Position numbers and translations under genes: made by a program. The notes beneath the pieces are model-generated. The model ran no database searches. It had not been told where the DNA came from and saw only the letters and a program-made list of their open reading frames with translations. From CAUZWH01 sp965224275 (GTDB taxonomy: Bacteria > Pseudomonadota > Alphaproteobacteria > SHVV01), in NCBI GenBank assembly GCA_965224275.1, contig CBDCYR010000015.1, positions 496,001 through 560,000 on the forward strand: a DNA stretch of 64,000 nucleotides. The letters run 5' to 3'. Position 1 is the stretch's first letter; every line of letters begins with the position of its first letter. This document shows positions 8,758-17,974 of this stretch, one piece after another.

Positions 8758-8761
8758 GGGC

Positions 8762-10115
8762 TCATTCCAGAATAAAAAGCCGACTGGACCGCGCAAACGC
8801 GGTCCGCCCGGCGTGAGTGGAGGTTTCGAATGTACCGCGTGAAGACGACCGAGCAGGAGCAGATCGATGTCACTGCCCGGACCAAATCCGTCGGTCGGAA
8901 GCGCAAGGTCTTGGGGATCGACCGGTCGCACCAGAATGGGCGTAACCGTGATGATGACTTCAGATTGGTCGGCCTGGAATTGTGTGCTGTGAAACAGCGC
9001 ACCCAGGATCGGAATATCCTTGAGCCCGGGAAATCCCTGCACGGTATTGCGAACATCATTCTGGAGCAGCCCCGCGATAACGATACTCGCACCGCTCGGT
9101 ACCTCGACGGTGGTACTTGCGCGCCGGGTGGTCAGACCAGGAATTGTGAACCCACCCAGCGTAACCGAGCCCTGATCGGTGAGCGCACTAACCTCGGTTT
9201 CGACCTGCAAGCTGATGAGGTTCGGGCTGAGGACCGCGGGCGTAAAGCTCAGTCGAATACCAAACTCCCGGAACTCGATGGTCACAGAGCCGTCCGAGCC
9301 GGGGATTGGTATCGGAAACTCGCCACCGGCAAGAAACGACGCACTCTGACCCGACACAGCCGTAAGGTTTGGTTCCGCGAGGATCTTGACCAGGCCATTC
9401 CGCTCCAAAGCTTCCAGAACGAGCGTGAGCTGATCAAACGGCCCAAACGTGGCAGCCGAAAAGGTTGATGTCGCGAATTGATTGGCGCGCGCAATTCCAC
9501 TGACGACCGAGAGCGTCCCTTCACCCAACGGGAACGAAGTTGTTGTCGATCTTGGCCAAATTCCTTGGCGATCTGACGGGTCATCTCGGCGACTCGGACG
9601 CGAAGCAAGACCTGCTGATCGCCCCGCACTTTGATCAAATTGACGACGTTGCCGTCGGCACTCACGAATTGACGCGCAATCTGGCGTGCATTTTCCGATG
9701 CGACCGCGGTGGCGACGGTACCGTTGAGGAATAGGGTTTGATTGGCGGCACTAACCAAAATGCGTTCATTTGGCAGCGACACCGCGAGCGCGGCCTCGAC
9801 CGGCGCAACGTCGAGCTGGACGCGAACTTCGATGCGCCGCAGAACGTTGCCGGTGCCATCAAACAAAAAAACATTCGTGGTCCCGATCTGCCGCGCCAAC
9901 AGATAGATCTGCGTCGGACGACGAACAACGACGTCGGCAATATCGGGATTGGTAACCAGAACATCGCGAACGTCGACGGCGAGCTTGATCACGCGCGACT
10001 TGTTGACAGGAACGATCATCGATTCTGACTTTGATTCGACGACTTGCGCTCGCGCCGACAAGCTCACGACGACCGTAAGCAACGCGATTACGAAGGCGGT
10101 ACGTACTCGCAGCAT
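8762..10115 (-). pseudogene. cpaC: CpaC, Tad pilus secretin, frameshifted
   Basis: The N-terminal part (10115 to about 9550) has a signal peptide, the pilus N-domain (NPDIADVVVRRPTQIYLLARQ) and RVRVAEMTRQIAKEFG. The secretin channel domain (GQSASFLAGGEFPIPIP, VPSGASIVIAGLLQND, FPGLKDIPILGALF) lies in another frame from 9528. Between them about 12 codons fit only a third frame (KIDNNFVP), which implies two one-base changes near 9556 and 9530. At the C-terminus the family ending GPVGF-I-L-E-stop is present at 8762-8764 but out of frame after a run of T. So three indels separate this gene from an intact secretin. Confidence 0.85.
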
Positions 10116-10119
10116 TTCA

Positions 10120-11130
10120 CTACTGGTTGGACACTTGCAGATTCAGTCCACGATAGATCTTGAGCGGTGCCGCCTCGGGCGCCCGCCGCCCGGTGCTCTG
10201 GGCACCGCGCGCACGCTTCAATTGTTCTTCGAGTGTCTTGGTGCCGAGCGCCCCCTGCTCTCGGGCTTGTTTCAGAGCCTCCTCGAGTTCAAGAACGTTG
10301 CGTTGACCTTCCTCACGCGCCTGTTTCAGCGCTTGCTCGAGAGCCGACGCGTTACGCTCACGATCTTGGCGCGCACGTTCCAATACAGCGCGGTAGGTCT
10401 TGGTCAACTGGCGCGTTTCCTCGCGTGAAATCGCCAATGCGCGTTCCAATGTCTGGCGGCGATCAATCTCTGCCTTTAACCGTCGCCCGGACGACGACTT
10501 GCCGCTGAGGAACTGGCTTATCTCAATGTCCTGGGTAAACGCATCCTCGCGGGTGATCGATTCGGTCGGTTGCGCCACGCTTATCAAGGCGAGAGATATC
10601 CGTCCGAGTTGGCGGGCGACTTCGACGACTTCGACCTGCTTGGGCATGAGTTCGACCGTAACCGTACTCGCGACACGCGGTTTGCCATCCAAATCGTCGA
10701 TGCTTTGATCAATCGCCAGCACCCGGACGTTATCAAGAATCGTTTCGCTGACCGTGCGCGATCTCAACGGGCCACCGTCGTCCGCAGCAGCTTGTGCACC
10801 GAGGTCGAAGGTGGCAGTAAGAATCACGTCAACACGATCGCCCGGCAGAATAAATCCACCAGCACCCGTGACGGCGTCAATCTCAATCGTTGCAGCCCGC
10901 ATTCCCGGCGCCAGCGCGACCGACAGGAACCCGGCCCCGCCGGGTTGCGCGACTCGCGAATCGGTGATCGGTTCCCCAGCCAAGATCGCGTAACGAACGG
11001 CCGAACCGAGGAATTGTCTCGCACCATCCGGAGCGGCACTTTCGAGAACGAACTTTTCGTGAATTCCAGCCGCAGGCCAGATCTGCCAGGCAAGGTCTCC
11101 ATCTTCGAGGATTCGACCCGCCGGAAGGTC
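10120..11130 (-). pseudogene. Second CpaB/SAF unit with long coiled coil, cut off by an in-frame stop
   Basis: This segment is in the same frame as the complete cpaB upstream and is separated from it by one TAA (11131-11133). Directly after the stop it reads DLPAGRILEDGDLAWQIWP, the SAF domain that normally follows RVLVAA+K/R, and RVLVAA is exactly what precedes the stop. It continues with the RcpC-like region (ALAPGMRAATIEIDAVTGAGGFILPGDRVDVILTA) and ends in a charged coiled coil with repeats such as ALKQAREEGQ and ALKQAREQGA. No ATG occurs before TTG 10983, which would skip the SAF domain. It is therefore probably untranslated unless the stop is read through or is an error. Confidence 0.65.
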
Positions 11131-12027
11131 TTATGCGGCCACCAGAACTCGCGTCGAAGGCTTTGCATCGCGCGCGAGAGTTGCAGCCCTTTCCTCGGCC
11201 TGGCGGCGATTGGTCGCGTCCTGCAGGCGTTGGCCCTCGACCGACCGTTCGGCCAGAAAACTACTCACCTCGACATCGCGGGTGAAACGACTATTCGCGC
11301 TTATTTGTTCCTCTGGCTTGGACAAACTGCGTAAGACCAGAGAAAGGCGTCCGAGTTGACGAGCAACTTCGAGCTTTTCTACTTGCTTGGGATCGAGTTC
11401 CACCGTGATCGTTTTTCCAACATTCGGTTCACTTTCCTGGTCGTTAACCGTTTGATCGATGGCGAGAACGCGAACGTTCGCCAAAATTGTTTCGCTGATC
11501 GTACGGGCTCTCAACGTACTCGGCTCAGACTCGTCACCGCCGACCTCAAGTTCGAAGACAGCCGTGAGGAGAATGTCGATCCGATCACCTGGAACGACAA
11601 ACCCCGCGGCGCCAGTAACCGCGTCGATTTCAATGGTAGCCGCACGCATGCCAGGCGCCAGCGCCGCCGACAGAAACTCGGCTGTATCCGGCCTTACGAC
11701 TCGAGCTTCGGTCATCGGTTCGCCCGCAAGAATTGATTGGCGAACCACCGCACCGACAAACTGCTCACCGCCATCGGGCGCATCTTTCTCAACCACGAAA
11801 TTGTCTCCAACCCCATCCTCCGGCCACTCCCGCCACCGAAAGTCACCATCATCGAGAATGGTCCCCGCCGCCAGATCTGCGTCGGCGACAAGAACGCGAA
11901 CCGCGGTTTGTTTGATGACTACGGGTTCAGCAGTTTGCTGCGGCTGCAGTACCAGTGGTGCGAGAAAGAAGATAGCCGTCGCAACCAGCAGCGCGAGAAC
12001 GATGACAATGATGGTTAGCGGGCGCAT
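11131..12027 (-). CDS. cpaB: CpaB, periplasmic Tad pilus assembly protein (SAF domain)
   Basis: 298 residues: N-terminal membrane anchor (LTIIVIVLALLVATAIFFLAPLVL), SAF domain (VRVLVADADLAAGTILDDGDFRWREWP ... SILAGEPMTEARVV) and the RcpC/CpaB domain (PGMRAATIEIDAVTGAAGFVVPGDRIDILLTA). The last residues STRVLVAA look like the start of another SAF domain, which continues in frame after the TAA; see the downstream segment. It starts at ATG 12027, about 130 bases after cpaA, and is followed by cpaC. Confidence 0.85.
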   Translation of the reverse strand: MRPLTIIVIVLALLVATAIFFLAPLVLQPQQTAEPVVIKQTAVRVLVADADLAAGTILDDGDFRWREWPEDGVGDNFVVEKDAPDGGEQFVGAVVRQSILAGEPMTEARVVRPDTAEFLSAALAPGMRAATIEIDAVTGAAGFVVPGDRIDILLTAVFELEVGGDESEPSTLRARTISETILANVRVLAIDQTVNDQESEPNVGKTITVELDPKQVEKLEVARQLGRLSLVLRSLSKPEEQISANSRFTRDVEVSSFLAERSVEGQRLQDATNRRQAEERAATLARDAKPSTRVLVAA

Positions 12028-12154
12028 CGCGGCAATCGTAGCTCAAGGACCCGCTCTCCGCTACGGAGAGAAACCCTTAAAATACACCCCCTTGACACCA
12101 CAGGCCCATCGGAAAAACATAATTGAATCAATAAACTATCCTCTGATCTTAACA

Positions 12155-12670
12155 CTATATGAGCTTCATCAGGGTCTCAAGGCCAGCCGCCGGCATATAC
12201 GGAAGGGCAATCAGGCCGGCCGTGGCGATGGCCACGCCGTAAGGCACGCCCTCACGCGATAGCATAAGCCGCTTGAGCCACATCGGTTTCAGTTGCACCC
12301 GTTCGGGTATCGCCAGTCGTGCGATCAGGACGAGAAGCGCGAATCCCCCGCCGATAAACGCCAGCATCAACAGATAGGGAAGAACGCCAGACGCACCAAA
12401 CCAGATAGCGCAGGCGGCAATCAGCTTCACATCGCCACCACCCATCCAACCACGCCAAAAGAACGCACCGAAAACGCCAAATGCCGCGGCACCCACCAAC
12501 AGGTGAGTGACGACGGCCCATAAGCCAAGTGACTCGGCAATGGCGACGATAACAAAAGCGACCACGACCGCGACCGCCGACAGGTTTGGAATCTCTTGAG
12601 TTACGATGTCCCATGCGGCCGCCACGATCAACGCGACGGAAAAGACCGCGACCGCAACGAGCGTCAGCAT
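12155..12670 (-). CDS. cpaA: CpaA/TadV, prepilin peptidase for Flp pilin
   Basis: About 171 residues from ATG 12670 (a TTG start at 12697 is possible). A24-family aspartic prepilin peptidase lacking the N-methylation domain, as usual for TadV/CpaA. The two catalytic aspartates are visible in WDIVTQEIPN and in the GxGD-type motif GGGDVKLIAA. Multiple hydrophobic helices predict an inner-membrane protein. It cleaves the Flp leader; its substrate is encoded immediately upstream at 12767-12985. Confidence 0.88.
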   Translation of the reverse strand: MLTLVAVAVFSVALIVAAAWDIVTQEIPNLSAVAVVVAFVIVAIAESLGLWAVVTHLLVGAAAFGVFGAFFWRGWMGGGDVKLIAACAIWFGASGVLPYLLMLAFIGGGFALLVLIARLAIPERVQLKPMWLKRLMLSREGVPYGVAIATAGLIALPYMPAAGLETLMKLI

Positions 12671-12766
12671 CTGTAGATCATCCGCCCGAGCCCGCAAGTT
12701 GCAGGTTCTCGCACGCTATGCAGGCGGCCAAATATTAGGCGCCGCCCGGCGGGAGATTGCTTCCGG

Positions 12767-12985
12767 CTACTTTGGAATTGTCGCGACTTTGCCGGATATA
12801 GTGGTGAAAACGGTCTTAAGATCGCCACCAACTGTGACGACCAAAACGATAATGCCGACGGCTATTCCGCCCGCGATCAACCCATATTCGATCGCCGTAA
12901 CACCGCCTTTGTCTTTGAGCTGCTGACGGTAGGAGTCAAGGAGCGCATGTGCGGTGTTCGATACCGCCGTATAGGTGCGTAACAT
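12767..12985 (-). CDS. flp: Flp-type pilin subunit
   Basis: 72 residues, ATG 12985 with AAGGAAT 7-8 bases upstream. A short leader ends KDKGG, the predicted cleavage point, followed by the Flp motif VTAIEYGLIAGGIAV with the required Glu-Tyr and a single hydrophobic stretch (GIIVLVVTVGGDL). This is the major subunit of the Tad pilus, first gene of the minus-strand run flp-cpaA-cpaB-cpaC-cpaD-cpaE-cpaF-tadB-tadC. The upstream 260 bases to 13244 hold its promoter region. Confidence 0.93.
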   Translation of the reverse strand: MLRTYTAVSNTAHALLDSYRQQLKDKGGVTAIEYGLIAGGIAVGIIVLVVTVGGDLKTVFTTISGKVATIPK

Positions 12986-13139
12986 GGTTATTCCTTGCCT
13001 TGTTAAGACTGAGCCTCATTGAGACCGGTAGATCGTCCGCCGCTGAATCGGATTATCAAACGGACGCCCGACGCGTTATATGCGCGAATTGAGGTTAGCA
13101 GAACGTAAAAGTTGCTTCAACGAGAGGAATTGATCGGCG

Positions 13140-13156
13140 TCAAACGCGACGTTTGA
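13140..13156. promoter_or_regulatory. 17-bp palindrome upstream of flp
   Basis: TCAAACG-CGA-CGTTTGA, perfect 7-bp arms around a 3-bp centre, 155 bases upstream of the flp start in the 13245-12985 intergenic region. It could be an operator for pilus control or a weak transcript end for the gene at 13245; no poly-T tract follows. Assignment is speculative. Confidence 0.25.
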
Positions 13157-13244
13157 TTGTCTTTCGGCACCCGATTCCAGGGGAAAACACTGCCTGGTAC
13201 CGAAAAAGACTAACATTATTGCGTAGTTGGTTTCATTCCGGTCC

Positions 13245-15503
13245 TCAATCCTGGCCGGATTTACGTCGATTGTCCGGCCAAAATACTAACGTATTGAAGA
13301 TATTAGAGAAATCATCGGTCCAGATAAACTGAGATTGATTGGCTGGTAGCCGTAGCCATTCAGGCTGATCTCCGAGACCCCCAAGGTCTGCATCGCGGCG
13401 TGCCATAACCGCCCAACTCGACGGGTATTTCAGGTTCTTATGGTCGTCTTCGCTGAGCACTAAGTCGTTCCGATAGCGTACGACAAGGTCATGACTTTCG
13501 GCGAGGCCGGCCAGCACCGGCACCAGGTTCATGTAGCGATTGCTGATGTTGAACACGATGACACCGCCGTCAGCCAGTTTTGACAGATAAAGGGCCACGG
13601 CCTCGCGCGTCAGTAGGTGAACTGGAACCGAGTCCGACGAGAAGGCGTCGAGGATAATCAGGTCATAACCCGAGTCCACGGCGTCCCGCATTTTGAGTCG
13701 AGCATCGCCGAGAATTACGCGGGCGTTCGGGACGCATTCCTTGAGGTAGTTAAAATAATCCGGATCACGCGCAATTCGTTCGATCGCGGGGTCGATCTCG
13801 TAGAACGTCCAGGCCTGTCCGGTTTGCGCGTAGCAGGCAATCGTCCCAGCACCAAGGCCGGTCACCGCGACTCGCGCATCTGCGAGTTTTTCTCGCCACG
13901 CGTCCATCGCCAAGCCGAGCGGCCCGGTTCGGCTGAAATAAGTGAGTGGTTCGCGGCGGCGATTGGGGTCGAGACTCTGCGCCCCGTGGATGGTGGTTCC
14001 ATGGCGCAGAACGTAGTAGCCGTCGTGCGGTTGCGCGACGGCAACAACACCAAAGAAATTGCGTTCCCTGAGTAATGTTGTGCCCTCACTCTGAACCAAT
14101 GTGCTGCCGACGAGTAGGACGCAACCGATTCCCAAACCAAAGCGAAGAGGGCGTTCGCGAAAGCTATAAAGCGCCATCCCAAGTAGGCTCGAGATAACGA
14201 TCAGTATCCACAAACCAAGTGCAATTGGATCTTCGCCACCCAGGGCGATAACGGTGAGCAGAATGAGCCCAAGCGCGACCGGAAATACCACATCGCGCCA
14301 GTGAATACGGGGCAGTGATGGGTTGTCCAAATAAGGTCGCAACGCCGTGGCAATCGCAATAAGTAGTGGATATTCGATGATCGAATCGAATATCGCGGGC
14401 GCGAGCAGTGCATTGAATACACCACCGAGCAGCCCGCCGACCGACAGCCACAGGTAGAACTCGGTCAGATGCGTCGTTGCCGGGCGGCTCGCCGCCAGTT
14501 CGCCATGACAGACCAGTGCGGTAAGGAAAAACACCAGCAAGTGCATCGGGTAGAGCACGGCAACGGCCGCGTTGCCGCCCCAGAACATGAAAACGATCAG
14601 CGGCAGCAGGAAAAACGGCTGGACGCGGACCGCGACGCGGTGAGAAATCGGCGGGCGTCGCGCGAAAACGATGACAAACGTCAGCAAGTAAAGCGCCAGC
14701 GGTACCACCCACAGCAGTGGCACCGCCGCGATGTCGGTGGTTAGAAATGTTGTTACCCCCAGCAGCAGGCTCGACGGCGCAAACGAGAGGACTAGCCACT
14801 TGACCCGCTGCCGCGTGGTGACCGATTCGTTCGACGGGCGGCTGCCCCGCTCACCCGCCGCGGCGAATACGGGTATGAGTTTGCCTGGATCGACCGTGCG
14901 CCAAATCAGGATCGCGCAAACCGCAGTGAGAAACGCCAGCGCTGCGTAGGTGCCGGTCCACACCCAGCTCTGTTGTTCGAGCCGTAGCAGCGGCTCTATC
15001 AACAAGGGATAGCTCAATAGCGCCAACATGCTGCCAAGATTACTGGCCGAATAGAGAAAGTAGGGGTTGGCGGCAGCCGGGTGCCCGGTACGACCGAACC
15101 AGCTCTGCAGCATCGGCGCGTTGGCGGCGATCACGAAGAACGGCAAACCGATTGAAACGAAGAGCAGCCCGACCAGCCAAAAGACCGGATTACTATTGGC
15201 AGGCGGTTGCCACGTATCGCTCGCCACGACCGGCAGGGTAACCAGCGCCACAATCATCAGAGCAAGGTGGAGAATCGCTTGCCGCTTGGTGCCTAACAGC
15301 CGGGTGGTCAGATGCGCATACGCGTAACCGGCCAGGAGCGCGGCTTGGAAAAACATCATCGCCGTGTTCCAAACCGCCGGCGTGCCACCAAGTAGCGGCA
15401 AGACCATTTTGGTAAACATTGGTTGAATCGAAAACAGTAACGTCGCGCTGATGAATAGCGTGAAAGCAAACACTGGCAACATCGAGCGCGCCTCGATCGT
15501 CAT
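13245..15503 (-). CDS. Fused multi-pass membrane protein / spermidine-synthase-like methyltransferase-fold protein
   Basis: 752 residues. The N-terminal ~480 residues carry many hydrophobic helices (transporter-like, beginning LPVFAFTLFISATLLFSIQPMFTKMVLPLLGG). The C-terminal part has the spermidine-synthase fold: VAVTGLGAGTIACYAQ (nucleotide-binding glycine motif), FYEIDPAIERIA, VILGDARLKMRD and YDLIILDAFSSDSVPVHLLT. Proteins of this architecture are widespread; their substrate is usually not known, so polyamine synthesis should not be assumed. It is divergent from the IS copy and amidase; the IS lies about 60 bases upstream of its ATG and may have replaced part of its promoter. Confidence 0.8.
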   Translation of the reverse strand: MTIEARSMLPVFAFTLFISATLLFSIQPMFTKMVLPLLGGTPAVWNTAMMFFQAALLAGYAYAHLTTRLLGTKRQAILHLALMIVALVTLPVVASDTWQPPANSNPVFWLVGLLFVSIGLPFFVIAANAPMLQSWFGRTGHPAAANPYFLYSASNLGSMLALLSYPLLIEPLLRLEQQSWVWTGTYAALAFLTAVCAILIWRTVDPGKLIPVFAAAGERGSRPSNESVTTRQRVKWLVLSFAPSSLLLGVTTFLTTDIAAVPLLWVVPLALYLLTFVIVFARRPPISHRVAVRVQPFFLLPLIVFMFWGGNAAVAVLYPMHLLVFFLTALVCHGELAASRPATTHLTEFYLWLSVGGLLGGVFNALLAPAIFDSIIEYPLLIAIATALRPYLDNPSLPRIHWRDVVFPVALGLILLTVIALGGEDPIALGLWILIVISSLLGMALYSFRERPLRFGLGIGCVLLVGSTLVQSEGTTLLRERNFFGVVAVAQPHDGYYVLRHGTTIHGAQSLDPNRRREPLTYFSRTGPLGLAMDAWREKLADARVAVTGLGAGTIACYAQTGQAWTFYEIDPAIERIARDPDYFNYLKECVPNARVILGDARLKMRDAVDSGYDLIILDAFSSDSVPVHLLTREAVALYLSKLADGGVIVFNISNRYMNLVPVLAGLAESHDLVVRYRNDLVLSEDDHKNLKYPSSWAVMARRDADLGGLGDQPEWLRLPANQSQFIWTDDFSNIFNTLVFWPDNRRKSGQD

Positions 15504-15566
15504 GTCGCAACACCAGGGCGTTTACCGCAACAGCGCCCCTTTTTGGCCGTTAGAAAATATTGGTGA

Positions 15567-16498
15567 GAGGCCAACCCGAAACTAGTTGAGTGATTTCAGT
15601 CGGTTGTGGCTTACTCGGTTGTGTCAAAGCAAACGAGGAGGCACAACATGTGGACCGAAATCACTCGCCCGAATTATGAGCGCCGTGGCGGGCGCTACGC
15701 AAGCGACCTGACGGATCGAGAGTGGGCGTTGATCGCGCCGCTCATGCCGCCGCGCAAGAAGATCGGCCGGCCGAGGACGACGGACCTGCGCCATGTCATG
15801 GATGCGGTCATGTACATGGCCTCGACGGGCTGCCAGTGGGCGATGTTGCCGAACGACTTCCCTCCGCCTTCCACGGTCCAGCGCTATTTCTACGACTGGC
15901 GCTCCAACGGCCTGCTGGAGAGCATCAACCATCACCTGGTCATGGCGGCCCGGGAGCTGGAAGGACGCGAGGCCGGCCCGAGCGCCGGGGTGATCGACAG
16001 CCAGAGCGTGAAAACCACGGAAAGCGGTGGTGTTCGGGGCTATGACGCGGGCAAGAAGATCAAGGGCCGCAAGCGTCACATCGTCACCGATACACTCGGC
16101 CTGCTGGTCGGCCTGATCGTGCACGCAGCCGATATCCAGGACCGCGACGGCGCGCCCGAGGTCCTCAAATCGATCCGTCATCGCTTCCCCCGGCTGCGTC
16201 ACCTCTTCGCCGACGCCGCCTACGCGGGACCGAAACTCGAGGGCGCCCTTGAGGACATCGGCCGCTGGAAGCTCGAGATCATCAAGCGCTCAGACACCGC
16301 CCAGGGCTTCGAGCTCCTGCCCAGACGATGGGTCGTCGAGAGGACCTTCGCCTGGCTCAACCGATGCCGTCGACTGGCCAAGGATTGGGAGAAATCAATC
16401 GCCTCCGCACAGGCATGGATTCTTGTCGCCAACATCCGACTCCTCACAAGGCGGCTCGCAAGGTACTGTTATCAAACATAGAGTTTCGAGTCGGACTC
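15567..16498 (+). mobile_element. IS5-family (IS1031-like) insertion sequence, complete copy 2
   Basis: 932 bp, bounded by the 3-bp target duplication TGA (15564-15566 and 16499-16501). Ends GAGGCCAACCCGAAACT and AGTTTCGAGTCGGACTC (inverted relation, with mismatches). It carries one intact transposase gene. It sits in the divergent promoter region between the membrane/spermidine-synthase-like gene and the amidase. It is the reference for the degraded copy at 4437-5320. Confidence 0.9.
15648..16481 (+). CDS. IS5-family transposase (intact)
   Basis: 277 residues from ATG 15648, preceded by GAGGAGG. N-terminal DUF4096-like segment (SDLTDREWALIAPLMPP, GCQWAMLPNDFPPPSTVQRYFYDWR), then a DDE RNase-H-like core: first Asp in VIDSQSVK, second Asp in FADAAYAG, Glu in RRWVVERTFAWLNRCRRL. 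This is a single uninterrupted frame, so the enzyme is probably functional and could also act on the degenerate copy through the shared ends. Confidence 0.92.
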   Translation: MWTEITRPNYERRGGRYASDLTDREWALIAPLMPPRKKIGRPRTTDLRHVMDAVMYMASTGCQWAMLPNDFPPPSTVQRYFYDWRSNGLLESINHHLVMAARELEGREAGPSAGVIDSQSVKTTESGGVRGYDAGKKIKGRKRHIVTDTLGLLVGLIVHAADIQDRDGAPEVLKSIRHRFPRLRHLFADAAYAGPKLEGALEDIGRWKLEIIKRSDTAQGFELLPRRWVVERTFAWLNRCRRLAKDWEKSIASAQAWILVANIRLLTRRLARYCYQT

Positions 16499-16634
16499 TG
16501 AGTCATCACAGGCCAGCATCGAACAGAGTTAGCAGGGTTAGATTGGGTTGGGGAATCCCGCTAGAAGCAACTACAGTTTTTTCGACGGGAACGTATCAGC
16601 TTTCCAACAGGGCTGCGTCGCCATCCAACCAACA

Positions 16635-17936
16635 ATGACGCCCATGACCGAACCCAGCGAACTCAACGCTCTTGAAGCAGCGCGGCAAATTCGCAGCGGC
16701 GACCTCACGAGCGAAACATTGGTGCGCGCCTGCCTGGAGCGCATTTACGCACGCGAAGATAGCGTCGGTGCCTGGGTGCATCTTGACGCTGACCATGCGG
16801 TAGCGGAGGCAAAGCGGTATGACTCCGAGCCGGCCCGCGGCGCGTTGCACGGTATTCCAGTCGGCATCAAAGACATCATCGATACGGTTGACATGCCGAC
16901 CGCGCACGGATCGCCGATCTATGCCGGCAACCAACCGACCGCCGATGCCGCGTGCGTCGCCCTGTTGCGCGAATCTGGGGCGATCATTTTGGGTAAGACC
17001 GTCACCACCGAGTTTGCCGCCATGACGCCCGGCAAAACGCGCAACCCCCACAATCCCGACCACTCACCAGGCGGGTCATCGAGCGGTTCCGCTGCCGCGG
17101 TAGCTGATTTTATGGTGCCGCTGGCGCTCGGTAGTCAAACCATCGGCTCCACCATTCGGCCGTCCACTTATTGCGGTGTCGTCGGCTTCAAATCCAGCTA
17201 TGGCAGCTTCAGCCTCGCCGGCATAAAACCGCAAGCACCGTCGATGGATGCGCTCGGTCTGATGGCACGTTCGGTCGACGACATCGTCCTTCTGCGAGCG
17301 CCCCTGCTCGGCGTTCCACCATTGACCGACGCGAACCCTATCTCGCAACCGCCGCGGATCGGTATCAGCCGCTCGCCGCATTGGGCCAAGGCTGAACCTG
17401 AAACCGTTCGCGCCATGGACGCTGCGGCCAAGTCACTCGCAGACGACGGTGCCGCGCTGGAGGAGATCGTACTCGAGGCCGAGTTTGCCGATGTTCTCGA
17501 TGCGCAGTGGACCATTCTGATGTTCGAATGCTCGCGTGGACTGCGCTATGAGTTGAACAACCATGCCGATGCCCTTAGCGAACCGCTGCGAGATTTACTC
17601 GAACAGGGACGCTCCTGCGCTTATGACGACTATCTGAAGGCACTCGATTTGGCAGCGAGATGCCGGGCGCTGATCGCTCCTGTTTTTAATCGCGTCGATG
17701 TGCTGCTAACGCCGAGCGCGGCCGGTCCGGCGCCGGAGTTCGGTGCGCCAACCGATCTCCTGTTCCAGCGTTTGTGGACCGTGCTGCATCTACCGAGTAT
17801 CACGCTGCCAGCCTATGCTAGCGCGAAGGGACTGCCGGTCGGAGTCCAGTTGGTGGCCGGTCTCGGCAACGATAATCAATTGCTGTCGATCGCGCGCTGG
17901 GTCGAACAGCGCATCGGCCCGGCGACACCCGTCTGA
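16635..17936 (+). CDS. Amidase-signature family hydrolase
   Basis: 433 residues from ATG 16635 (ATG 16644 is also possible). The Ser-cisSer-Lys triad is readable: Lys in GIPVGIKDIIDT, the Gly/Ser-rich signature PGGSSSGSAAAVA, and the nucleophile Ser region GSQTIGSTIRPSTYCGVVGFK. It hydrolyses an amide bond; the substrate is unknown. The sequence resembles the short amidases found in catabolic loci rather than GatA, and there is no gatB or gatC nearby. It follows IS copy 2, which may supply or remove its promoter. Confidence 0.88.
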   Translation: MTPMTEPSELNALEAARQIRSGDLTSETLVRACLERIYAREDSVGAWVHLDADHAVAEAKRYDSEPARGALHGIPVGIKDIIDTVDMPTAHGSPIYAGNQPTADAACVALLRESGAIILGKTVTTEFAAMTPGKTRNPHNPDHSPGGSSSGSAAAVADFMVPLALGSQTIGSTIRPSTYCGVVGFKSSYGSFSLAGIKPQAPSMDALGLMARSVDDIVLLRAPLLGVPPLTDANPISQPPRIGISRSPHWAKAEPETVRAMDAAAKSLADDGAALEEIVLEAEFADVLDAQWTILMFECSRGLRYELNNHADALSEPLRDLLEQGRSCAYDDYLKALDLAARCRALIAPVFNRVDVLLTPSAAGPAPEFGAPTDLLFQRLWTVLHLPSITLPAYASAKGLPVGVQLVAGLGNDNQLLSIARWVEQRIGPATPV

Positions 17937-17974
17937 ACCACGACGGGGATTAGCGCGGACAAATGTCGCACACG

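Noticed and set aside
8086..9528. A genuine CpaC-CpaD fusion protein
   Set aside because: The cpaC frame has two other shifts, the expected cpaC stop exists one frame away, and cpaD has its own ATG and lipobox.
13245..15503. Spermidine synthase (speE)
   Set aside because: The C-terminal fold matches, but fusion to a large membrane domain marks a different family whose substrate is unknown; the symbol would mislead.
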